Assembly: GCA_017506865.1 (NCBI GenBank)
Contig: JAFCMP010000204.1
Coordinates: forward strand, 1-64,000
Source of the DNA: Tribonema minus
Taxonomy: Eukaryota > Sar > Xanthophyceae > Tribonematales > Tribonemataceae
Direction: 5' to 3'
Length of the DNA: 64,000 nt
Positions within the stretch are counted from its first letter, which is position 1, and every line of letters begins with the position of its first letter. Made by a program: the position numbers and the translations under genes. Under the pieces are notes generated by a model that searched no databases, was not told the origin of the DNA, and saw nothing but the letters and a program-made list of their open reading frames with translations. Shown here piece by piece: positions 31,621 through 39,935 of the stretch.

Positions 31621-31924
31621 AGTCCCTCCAGGGGACTCCCCCTCTATACACCCTCCCAAGGTCACAGGGAAAAAGGGGGGGGGGGGAGATGGACGCAGCA
31701 GCATCTTTGGCCCCCACTCTCTCTCATTCCACACCGCAACCGCAACCCTGACCCTAACCCTACCCCAAGTGACGTGCGTACAATGCACGCGAGCAATGAC
31801 AAACCGAGCAGATAGCACGCTGACACCCACAGCAGCACTCCAGCAAGTGTGTGTGTGTTATCAGGTTATCGCTCACTCTGAAAGTGACAGAAAACAATCG
31901 ATCAAACTCAACTTGCTGTAGCCG

Positions 31925-32353
31925 CTAGCCAAGAACTATCTCTGGCAGAACTGTCCCAATCCTGAAGAAACAGAGCTCTCGAGAGTTGAAGCAGGTGACA
32001 CAAGCCAGTGGCACCACACAAAGGTGCTCCGGCCGCACGCTCGGGTACTCGAACGCGCTCTCGCGCAGGCCCGCACGCTGGCACTCGATGACGCAGCTCG
32101 TCAGCACGGCGATCGTGTGCGTGAGGAAGCGCGACGCGGAGCGCGCGACGCGCAGCAGCATGCGCGCCGCGCCATCATGCTCGCCGCGCCGCGCGAGGCG
32201 CTTGGTGAGCATATACGAGTGCCTCAGCAGGAACGGGCGCCGCAGCGCCTGCGGTACGCGCACACGCTGATCCTCCAGGCGCCGTATCGCTTCAAGCTGC
32301 ACCATGGTAGCCTCTCTGAGGACGGCGTGCGCCTTGCGGTAGTTGCCAAAGTC
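31925..32353 (-). pseudogene. IFT144 exon d
   Basis: Starts DFGNYRKAHAVLREATMVQL and includes ARRGEHDGAARMLLRVARSA, LTHTIAVLTSCVIECQRAGL and SAFEYPSVRPEH, all closely following the family. Homology ends near 32010; the remaining residues to the stop are not IFT144. Confidence 0.8.
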
Positions 32354-32376
32354 CTGCCACGGCGTGCGCACAAACA

Positions 32377-32491
32377 GTTAGGGTTGGAGTTAGGGTTAAC
32401 CAATTGGTTATGGTTTGGTTAGGCGGGCGTCAGGGTTTGGTTAGGGTGAGGGATAGGGTTAGGTATAGGGTTTGGTTTGGGTTAGAGTCGT
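32377..32491 (+). repeat. Interstitial telomere-like and GGTT-rich repeat
   Basis: TTAGGG, TTTGGTTAGGG and TTGGTT words lie inside the intron between IFT144 exons c and d. Confidence 0.75.
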
Positions 32492-32924
32492 CAGCGGTTA
32501 TGCGGAGCACTGCATCCATTGTCAGATGGCCGAGCAAGGTCGGATTAGGCAGAGTGCTGCCATCCGTTGAAAGTGATCATCATAGGTTCTGCTGTACTAC
32601 TAGTAGGTTCTGCCGCGCGCATGGTCAGGCTTCCGGAAAAGGTCACGCGGGGTGTCCGTCAGGGAGTACACGAGAAAATGTTTTGCGCCTAGCAGCGCAA
32701 AGCAGTCGCAATGACCCAGCGATGACGGCAGCCGTCTCCCGTGGCGACCGCACGCAGCACAACAGCGCAAGCAGCAACGCGCTGACCAGCGAATATCTGA
32801 TACAGGACCGCTCTAGGCACCACAAACACTTCAGCTGTGTGACGCGCGCAACGCGCGGCCACCGCTCCATGACGAGCGGAACCGCCGCCCCACATGCATA
32901 CAGCAAATTTGCCTGCACGCGCAC

Positions 32925-33470
32925 CTGCTCCTGGCGTGCAATGATGATGGCCATCTTGGCCGCCTGCTGGTAGTTGCCGAGCGCAGGTACAGGCGGTAGA
33001 TGTGGTTGGGGTCCTTGAAGACTCCGTCCGTCTCGCCCATGAGGTAGTCGATGAGGGTGTGCGTGAGCATGTTGTTGCGCACACGCCCGACCACGTCCAT
33101 CGCCGCCGCGACGTCCGCCTCAGCAGCTGGAGCGCGCGGTGGTGCTGCCCGCGCACTGCGTACTACTAGTAGTGCCGCCCCGCCGCGCCCAGGTCCCCCT
33201 GTGCCTCGCAGTACTGCGCCACGTGCACGCGTCCACGCGCAGTGCGTCCGCCCGGCCGGCAGCAGCGCCCCCGCCGCCGCCGCACCGTCACCGCCGCCGC
33301 CTCCGGCGCCGCCGCCGCGCGCGCGCACGCCGACAATGCCCGTGCGTCCGCGCCATGAGCAGGAATTTGATGGCGCCGCCCCAGTCGCCGGCGACCGCGC
33401 AGTAGCGAGAGATCGTCTCGGCGCCCGCGGCGCTCGCGGTCGCGCGCACGATCGCGAAGGCGCGCTCCGG
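32925..33470 (-). pseudogene. IFT144 exon c, frame-damaged
   Basis: Starts PERAFAIVRATASAAGAETI, continues GDWGGAIKFLLMA, VAQYCEAQGDLGAAGRHY, then the inserted TAG TAG, YAVRGQHHRALQLL, NNMLTHTLIDYLMGETDGVF and finally NYQQAAKMAIIIARQEQ. Three single-base slips are needed to link these. Confidence 0.78.
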
Positions 33471-34202
33471 CTGCGGGGGCGGTGGCACGGCGGCGGCGGC
33501 GGCGGAGGCGCAGCGGCGAGTACGCGTGAGATGAGCGCGTGACGCGCAGCAGCGGGGGGGAGGAGGGGGTGCGTCGGCGCACACCAGGCGAGCTGCAGTG
33601 AGGGTTTGATGAGAGAGGGTGAGTGCTGCAGCGCTGTCGATTTCCGGCAATGGCGCAATTTTTGCCAGCTGCTGCTGCAGCAGCGCGCACACGTCGAACA
33701 AGCTGCACACTTTAAGTGCACCATGCACGCGCTGAGTGACGCTGCAGTATGCTGTGAGAGAATGAACCTGACATGGGGGTAGAGTGGGCGCCGCGCGGCA
33801 AGGCTTAAAGCGCTCTGTCATGTACCTCGTTCTTCAACAAGTTTTATCACGCCTGGATCAGGAGCGGCCTGCGCGCGGCTCTGCTCAGCGCCACCGCCGC
33901 ACCACAACGCGTCCACAAGGTGCCGTCAACCCGCCCGCCATGTGAGCACTGACACCCAGCTGACGTGCGCCGCACGCATTCGGATAGGTAGGCAGGCAGG
34001 CCAGCGCTGCGGGCGCATCAGCGGCAACGAGGTTTGCAGGCACCTGAGCACACTGCTGCTGAAGCGAGAGCACTCTCCTGCAGTGCACTCTGTGTGCTGC
34101 AGTGTTTGGCAGAGACACAAAGTGAAGGGAGGGGGGGGGGGCTAGATCTGCTTGCTGTGATGCTCACCAGAAACACCACAGTGAAGTGGGGGGGAGAGTC
34201 AC

Positions 34203-34340
34203 CTGTCCCAGTTGGTCCAGGCACAGGTGCACGACGACGTCCATGTCGTGCGCGCGCTCGTGCGCCGCTGCGGCCGCGTCCCACTGGCCCGCCGCCCCGC
34301 ACGCGCTTGCGTACTGCACCAGCAGCTTGGGCAGCGTCAC
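34203..34340 (-). pseudogene. IFT144 exon b
   Basis: 46 codons, phase 0 on both sides: VTLPKLLVQYASACGAAGQW ... AHERAHDMDVVVHLCLDQLG, the TPR segment preceding the PEKA-type motif. Undamaged. Confidence 0.8.
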
Positions 34341-34806
34341 CTGCGCGGAACGGAGAAGAGAAAGGGGGGGGGGGGCTGTTGAGGTTAGAAGGGAGCCGTT
34401 TTTGCTTGGCGGAACGTGACTGCTCGGGGAGGATAGGGGCGAGCGGGGGGGGGGGGGGTCAAAGGGGGGGCATTGTGTGCTCTGTGAGACGTGAATGCTC
34501 GGCTCTGAGCACTGTAGGCTGCACTCCTCATGGCAGTCAGCCCGGCGGAAAGCTGGCGCCCGGAACTGTCTCAAGCTGCATGACAGGGTGCAGAGGGCGA
34601 TGACGCGCGACCATGATGCGGCACACAGCGCGCAGCACGGCGCAGCTCTGCGCAGTCAGTACTGACAAGCACCGACCCTCTGCCGACGCTCGAACAGGCA
34701 CAACAAATGCCGACACACCGAGCAGCAGCAAAAAGGCCCCCTGTCCCATGCATGCACAAGTAGGGGGAACGGTTGGCGGGGGGAAGGTGTGCGCAGCGCA
34801 TCGTAC

Positions 34807-35157
34807 CTTCAGCGTTAACGCCACCGCCTGCAGCATGTTGCACGCCGCCAGCTAGATCGCAAGCGCCCTCTCAAACTGGTCGCTCGCCTCCCATAGCGCC
34901 GCCGCCTCCGCGGGCTGGCGCATGACCTCCAATATTGCCGCGCACTTGCGCAGCAGCCGCACGCCGTAGCTGCCGCCGCCGCCGCCGCCGCTGCCTCCGC
35001 CGCCGCCGCTGTATCGTACGTCGCCAAGCCGCAGCGTGCAGCGCGCGGCGGTGCTGCCAGCAGCGGCGGCGGCGCTGTCGTCGAGGCCCGCCAGCGCCTG
35101 CTGGAACATGCGCAGCGCCGTGTCGCACTCGAGCTGCTGCGCGTCTGCGGCGCTGAT
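34807..35157 (-). pseudogene. IFT144 exon a
   Basis: Acceptor GTGGCAG, donor GTACGA. Reads ISAADAQQLECDTALRMFQQ, a Gly/Ala-rich insert, then LLRKCAAILEVMRQPAEAA and LWEASDQFERALAI before an in-frame TAG, after which coding resumes to LTLK. The D-A-Q-x-LEC and CAAILExM words match the family. Confidence 0.75.
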
Positions 35158-35532
35158 CTGCCACGCGGCCGCAGAAGCGAGGAGGGGGGAGGGGAAATAG
35201 TCAATCGCGACTGTGCTCCGGCGGCGTTGGCAGCACCGCTTCCGCATGCCCTGTTGCATAAACGGGTATCAGTCGTTGAGTTGAGTTAAATGGCCAAGTG
35301 TGCTGGACCTGGTCAGAGGTCATGACTGGGGGGATTGCATTTACAGGTACTACTATAATGAGGTGAGCATACTGCTCAGACGCAAGCGCACATTGATGCG
35401 CATATGGTGCCGTATGCATTCGAACATGCAGGCACGGTGCTTTTGCTCGAATTCACTGTTCTCGGCATGTGCCGCTGATTGCGCGAACTTATTGCATTCT
35501 GTGCGCGTGACCACATACTGCGAGAGGAGTAT

Positions 35533-35945
35533 TGATACGAAAAAGCTAGGTGGTAAGATGTGAAAATGTGTGATGTGGGATGAGTGAGATGCTATGTTGA
35601 AGCTGACTTTTGGTGAGCAGTTGAGAAACAGAGAGAGGTAGAGAGAGAGAGAGCACAGAGACGAGTTAGGGATCACCTGTGTTAATGTAGATGGTCCTCA
35701 CAGCTAGCTGCACAGTCCAATGCTTGGGTGGGGAGCTTCCCTCAGTCTTGCTCCAGCGAGTTCCAGGAAGAGAAGTGTGACACTCTCAATCTCTGCCCAG
35801 CTAGGGCCTAGGGTTAGAACTACAAATGTGAAGTTGCATACAAACACCTAGAGACATCATATAGGAAGCCCTGGTACCTAGAACTCTCTGATGGCATGTC
35901 ACCCTTTGTTTTTCAGCTAAGGTGCACATACCCAAAGCCGTAGCA
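35533..35945 (-). repeat. 3' LTR (413 bp)
   Basis: Begins TGATACGAAAAAGCTAGG and ends AAAGCCGTAGCA on the plus strand. About 98 percent identical to the other LTR, without indels. Contains GAGA-rich and AGGGTTAG words. Confidence 0.96.
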
Positions 35946-35958
35946 ACTCCCCCTTCCT
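35946..35958 (-). promoter_or_regulatory. Polypurine tract
   Basis: AGGAAGGGGGAGT on the minus strand, directly upstream of the 3' LTR; the expected primer for second-strand synthesis. Confidence 0.85.
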
Positions 35959-36204
35959 AGACACAACTCCGTCCTCGGAGCTGTCCCAGGTTCTACCATG
36001 AGAGAGATGTACAAATCAGGTCAACGTTCCAGGCCCACCCAACACACCGCTATGCTTCCTATGCAGAAGGCTGTGCTGCACAGGACGGCTGTGTCGGACC
36101 TACTGCGGGACCCCGCCCAGTCCACCGTGGCGCAGCATTGCCACTGAGCCTACTAGCTTGCTCATGTGACGGCCGTTGAGCCGTTGGTAATGGCCCGCAC
36201 GACC

Positions 36205-36669
36205 CTAACCTCGCGCTACTTCGCTACTGGAGTCATCAACAGCTATCGGCTCCGCCTCAGTCGCGGCCGCCGCCAGCTCGCTGTCTACTGGCTTGTTGAT
36301 GAGGATGTTCCATGCCGAGTGTCTGGCCGGCTTTGGCTGAGACTCACCCTCGCCTGCTGTGTAATAGCCAGGCCTCAACACAACCGTACATGGTTGTGAC
36401 TCTCCGTTCAACAACACCTCAAAGGTGAACTTGCTGCGACGCGGCATGTATTTGACCAGCTTGCCGCGCGACCAGCCAGTTGACTCCGAGTGATAGCGCA
36501 CCACCTCGCCCTCGTAGTTGGCGCCAAAATCAGATGGTATGATGGGACTGGTGACTAGCGTCAACACCGGTTGGCTCGCCGTAATGCCACTGCGCTCCGC
36601 CCGGTGCTTGACTGCTTGCGCCAGCGCTGCTGCCTGTTTGACATCGGTCTTGGTCATGTCCTCCCACAC
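36205..36669 (-). CDS. Pol C-terminal extension, separated from integrase by a hAT-like insertion
   Basis: 154 codons beginning in the segment VWEDMTKTDVKQAAALAQAV and ending SSSEVARG. A middle part (YEGEVVRYHSESTGWSRGKL, then FTFEVLLNGESQPCTVVLR) resembles small beta-barrel folds of the Tudor/SH3 kind by its Trp-rG and alternating hydrophobic pattern; this is inference from pattern only. When the hAT-like element (36696-37406) and one copy of its 8-bp target duplication are ignored, this frame joins the integrase frame directly (PYWR to ARYDDDVWEDM), so it was originally the end of the pol polyprotein rather than a separate gene. Confidence 0.72.
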   Translation of the reverse strand: MWEDMTKTDVKQAAALAQAVKHRAERSGITASQPVLTLVTSPIIPSDFGANYEGEVVRYHSESTGWSRGKLVKYMPRRSKFTFEVLLNGESQPCTVVLRPGYYTAGEGESQPKPARHSAWNILINKPVDSELAAAATEAEPIAVDDSSSEVARG

Positions 36670-36695
36670 ATCATCGTCATAGCGCGCCCGCCAAT

Positions 36696-37406
36696 CAGTG
36701 TGGTTAATGACGTCGCTACCCGTATAAACAGATGTAGAAGGTAATAAGGGAGTACATAGGATTCTCAGACCATTACCGTATTACCGGCTAACCCTAGCAT
36801 CAAATTAGTTAACCCTAGCCCTAATCCTAGCCCTGAGTCTAGCCTGACCGAAGAACTTCTTGTTGCCATGGCATGTTGCCATGGCTGATTTGTTTTCGTT
36901 TCTTGGCAACGAAAGCTGGGCGTTCGGCCTTCCGCTTCTTGGTGGCATTGACGGCCTGCTGTTTGCTGTTGGCCGACTTCACTGCATCATTCACGGCCTG
37001 CACGTTATCTGGCAGTTGGTCCTTGCGTGCGCAATTCCCGCTCCCGATTGAGTGATGCGCAAAGAGGCGTGACAGCTGATTGCCACCAAATGCACAGTGG
37101 CACTGCCAAAACTTGCATTACCATTTGCTGCGCTTAGCACTGGCTGCGCTGTCCCGTAAAACCGCGCGAAGGTTCGGGAACAGCCAACTTCAAAAGCGGA
37201 GCGACTCTCTGCACTTCAACACTTTGTTGCTGGAAGAACATGTTTATTTGGCCTTAACCCTAGTTAAAAACTTCAACCCTTCTTGTGAACTTCAACAACA
37301 CCCTAAGCCCTGAACTCAGCCGGTAATACCGCACGGTAACAGGATTCCGGGTAGTAACGTATACGTCGTTCGTACGCACTCGAAACAGCCGTTATTAACC
37401 ACACTG
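36696..37406. mobile_element. Non-autonomous hAT-like DNA transposon (711 bp) nested in the LTR element
   Basis: Terminal inverted repeats CAGTGTGGTTAATGACG (left) and CAGTGTGGTTAATAACG (right, reverse strand) with perfect 8-bp duplications CCGCCAAT at 36688-36695 and 37407-37414. CAGTG ends and 8-bp duplications are hAT features. It has no coding capacity; inside are telomere-like words (36779-36845) and a repeated GTTGCCATGGC. Its end supplies the stop codon that now terminates integrase. Confidence 0.88.
36779..36845 (-). repeat. Telomere-like repeat inside the hAT-like element
   Basis: TAACCCTAGC, TTAACCCTAGCCCTAATCC and related words, a degenerate CCCTAA array carried by a mobile element. 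This shows one way such repeats could spread. Confidence 0.7.
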
Positions 37407-39440
37407 CCGCCAATATGGCTTGAGGTAGCCGTCTATGCGCCCCCAGATGTACGTGAGCGGTGCGTCGCGCGGCTTGTGCTCTCGCACTACCTCTGTACCG
37501 CGTGGGAAAACTGCCAGCGCTGCATCGCGCTCCAACTGAGCAGATGGCTTAGCTTCCGGTCGCTGAGCGTATGCAAACTGCTCACTCTCTGGGCGCAGCG
37601 CATACAGAGCATGAAAAGTGTCCAGCGTCCAAGGCGTCACAATCTCAAGCATTGCGTCCTCGCCGACCCATTCGCTCAATTGACCGTCACGCCTGAGCCA
37701 CTTGTAATCCCAGGTACCATTTGTGTTGGCCCGCCTGTCGTGAATGGTGTACACCTGCTCATCCACATCAAGGTCCGCCAACTGCTCGCCTGTGAGCCTT
37801 GCGTGCACTGTGCCCTTGGACGTCAGGTGATCTGGCCGCCGGTGAAAGGGCTTCATGTTTGAAACGTGGACGATGGTGTGTCTCACTCTCCTGCCCATCA
37901 TGCGCGCCGAGAATGAAAGCCCTGACTTGGTGGCCTGCATCAGCTGCCATGGCCCCGAGTACTTGGGATCTCGCTTGCGACCCCTGCCTGGCACCGGTTG
38001 CTGCTCGATCATGACCAAATCACCCACCGAGTAGCTGACCGTGCGCCGCACATCGCGATTGCGCTGCTCTATGCGCTCGCGCCTGATGCCATACGCCTCG
38101 TCAATGACGCGTTGCGCCACCTCCATGTGAGTCAGGCGTTCCTGTATCTCGCTGAGCAGATCACCTCTGTGCTCCACATTGCCGAACGCCTCTAGCGGAA
38201 TAGCTGCCTCCCGGCCATGCACACAATAGTATGGCGTCAAGCCCGTCTCTGTGCGCGGTGATGTTCTGAGCGCGTACTGCACAGCCTCCAGGTCCTTGTG
38301 CCAGTTGACCTGTTGATCTGACACCCAGAGCTGTAGTGCTGCAAGAACACGCCGGCTCATGCGCTCTGCTACCCCATTGGCTTGTGGATGGTACGCAGAT
38401 GTCTCCACCTTGTTGACCATGAAGAGGCGGCACAAGTCTGCTGCCACAAACTCCTTGCCTTGGTCTGAAATCAGCTGCTCTGGCATGCTGCCAATGTCTA
38501 GGAACAGCCTGTATAGTATGTCCGCCACGGTGATTGCCTCCTTGTCCTTTATGGCGTACAGCCATACATATCCACTGCGCGCGTCTACTACAACGAGTAT
38601 GTACACGTGGCCAGCCGATGACTTGACAGATGCTTGGAGGAAATCCACGTGTACGCGTTGGTAGACGTGTGTGGGCTCGATCACCAACTGCACGTACTGA
38701 CTTGAAGTTGAAGACTTGCGCTTCTGGCACGCTACGCAGCTGATGACGTACTGCCTGACATCAGCGCTCATGCCTGGCCAGTAGAAACGCTCAGCAATCC
38801 TGATCAACGTTGCGCCCACACCGCCTTGCGCCGCGCTTGCGTCATCATGGCCAAGTCTGAGCACCAAGGGCCTGAGCACTGATGGTGTCACCCACTGTAG
38901 CAGCATGTTGCCATGCTTAGGCTTGCTAACTGCGCAATGTAGAAGCAGGCCGTCCTTCTCAGTGGTGTACAACTCCCTGCACATCATCAAGTGCATAGCC
39001 AACTCCTTGTCACGGGGCAGCTCACTCTGATCCAATGCCCTCGTGACCGCCTGGCAGAAAGCATCGCGCCTCTGCATCTCCAAGAACACTTCCCTGCTGA
39101 GCATTGCTGGCGTAGGTGAGGCATCACCGCCCGCCGCAGCCTCCACGACGCCCGCTGCGTCCGTGTCCGGCCTAGGAGCTGTCATCTTGCGACTGCTATT
39201 ACGCCTGTCGCCTGACGGCTCTTCCTCCTGACCATCAAGTGTCATTGCACATGCCTCTGGTTCTGACACGTGCACACCTGGGTCTGCTGCGCCAGCTGTC
39301 AAGTCAGTGCTCAATGAGCTCTTGCGCCTCCGTTTCGATCCTGTGCCGCCTATCGCGTCAGCGCTCACCACATGGGCAAGCCTACGCTTCCCGACCGCCG
39401 TCATCGCTGTGTCAGCGCTCGCTGCATCAGTGCTCACCAC
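37395..39440 (-). CDS. Integrase with chromodomain-like C-terminus (pol, part 3)
   Basis: 681 codons; the first ~130 are a Ser/Lys-rich linker in the same frame as RT. A zinc-binding region follows (GHDDASAAQGG..., RFYWPGMSADVRQYV, CVACQ), in which the second His of the usual HHCC is not apparent. Catalytic core: Asp266 in HVDFL, Asp326 in ISDQGKEF and Glu359 in NGVAERMSRR; the last spacing is 32 residues rather than the usual 35. Then a GPW-type segment (PKYSGPWQLMQATKSG) and a chromodomain-like stretch (VYTIHDRRANTNGTWDYKWL, then SEWVGEDAM), which in related elements guides insertion into chromatin. It ends PYWRQCG, where the final three residues and stop come from the inserted hAT-like element; the original frame continued into 36205-36669. 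Confidence 0.9.
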   Translation of the reverse strand: MVSTDAASADTAMTAVGKRRLAHVVSADAIGGTGSKRRRKSSLSTDLTAGAADPGVHVSEPEACAMTLDGQEEEPSGDRRNSSRKMTAPRPDTDAAGVVEAAAGGDASPTPAMLSREVFLEMQRRDAFCQAVTRALDQSELPRDKELAMHLMMCRELYTTEKDGLLLHCAVSKPKHGNMLLQWVTPSVLRPLVLRLGHDDASAAQGGVGATLIRIAERFYWPGMSADVRQYVISCVACQKRKSSTSSQYVQLVIEPTHVYQRVHVDFLQASVKSSAGHVYILVVVDARSGYVWLYAIKDKEAITVADILYRLFLDIGSMPEQLISDQGKEFVAADLCRLFMVNKVETSAYHPQANGVAERMSRRVLAALQLWVSDQQVNWHKDLEAVQYALRTSPRTETGLTPYYCVHGREAAIPLEAFGNVEHRGDLLSEIQERLTHMEVAQRVIDEAYGIRRERIEQRNRDVRRTVSYSVGDLVMIEQQPVPGRGRKRDPKYSGPWQLMQATKSGLSFSARMMGRRVRHTIVHVSNMKPFHRRPDHLTSKGTVHARLTGEQLADLDVDEQVYTIHDRRANTNGTWDYKWLRRDGQLSEWVGEDAMLEIVTPWTLDTFHALYALRPESEQFAYAQRPEAKPSAQLERDAALAVFPRGTEVVREHKPRDAPLTYIWGRIDGYLKPYWRQCG

Positions 39441-39533
39441 ACTAGTGCGCCTGCGCTTCGCCTTGGCAGTGCGTAGCTGCGCCAGACCTCCGCTGACATG
39501 CTGTGCCTCATCGCGCGTCAGTGCACCTCCATC

Positions 39534-39920
39534 TTACGCCAGCTGTACCTGAGCATCAGCATGCCAGGCAAATGACTCTGGCGACGTAAACAACGTGACG
39601 TTGCCCCCGCAGTCTGGGGCCGGCACGTCATCTTCCTCTAAAAGCTCCTTGGCCTGCGCAATGCTCATGCTGAACAAGCGTCCGGCCAGTCCTCCGCTCT
39701 CGCTCGCTGCTGCCATAACAGCCGCATCGTTGAAGCGGTACGGAAACCCGTGCGGCGCCGCTACAGCATAGCCGTGCAACATAGCCACTCTCACCACGCC
39801 TTGTTGAGCGCTGCTGCGCACAGTCTGACCTTGCTGAGCGCCGCTGCACGCGCTGTCCGCAGTCACATGCTGATCATCAGCGAATTTGACCCCAGATGGC
39901 GGCGCGTTGAAGCATGGCAC
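39534..39920 (-). CDS. Pol linker between RNase H and integrase
   Basis: A 128-codon segment in the same frame as both RT and integrase, bounded by in-frame TAG (39936-39938) and TAA (39534-39536). It contains LLEEDDVPAPDCGGNVTLF and Ala/Gln-rich stretches; no domain recognised. With the two stops read through or corrected it makes RT-RNase H-linker-integrase one continuous frame. Confidence 0.65.
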   Translation of the reverse strand: MPCFNAPPSGVKFADDQHVTADSACSGAQQGQTVRSSAQQGVVRVAMLHGYAVAAPHGFPYRFNDAAVMAAASESGGLAGRLFSMSIAQAKELLEEDDVPAPDCGGNVTLFTSPESFAWHADAQVQLA

Positions 39921-39935
39921 TGCATCTGACCAACC

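Larger units (their letters stand above)
31925..35157 (-). pseudogene. WDR19: IFT144/WDR19-like intraflagellar transport gene, degenerate fragment
   Basis: Four exons on the minus strand encode consecutive parts of the TPR-like C-terminal half of IFT144, an IFT-A subunit needed for retrograde transport in flagella: 35157-34807, 34340-34203, 33470-32925 and 32353-31925. Phases agree at each junction (DQLGQ to PERAFAIV, ARQEQ to DFGNYRKAH) as in family members. Damage: TAG at 34852-34854, a 9-nt in-frame insertion with two stops near 33162-33172, and single-base frame changes near 33230-33340, 33105-33130 and 32985. WD repeats and the C-terminal zinc region were not found; an LTR element lies upstream and retrotransposon copy C downstream. 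It is either a pseudogene or a real gene with assembly errors; conserved residues remain in every exon, so decay is recent. Confidence 0.82.

Noticed and set aside
32831-33724. 297-codon minus-strand frame
   Set aside because: Only its middle belongs to IFT144 exon c; the Pro/Ala-rich start is intron read-through.
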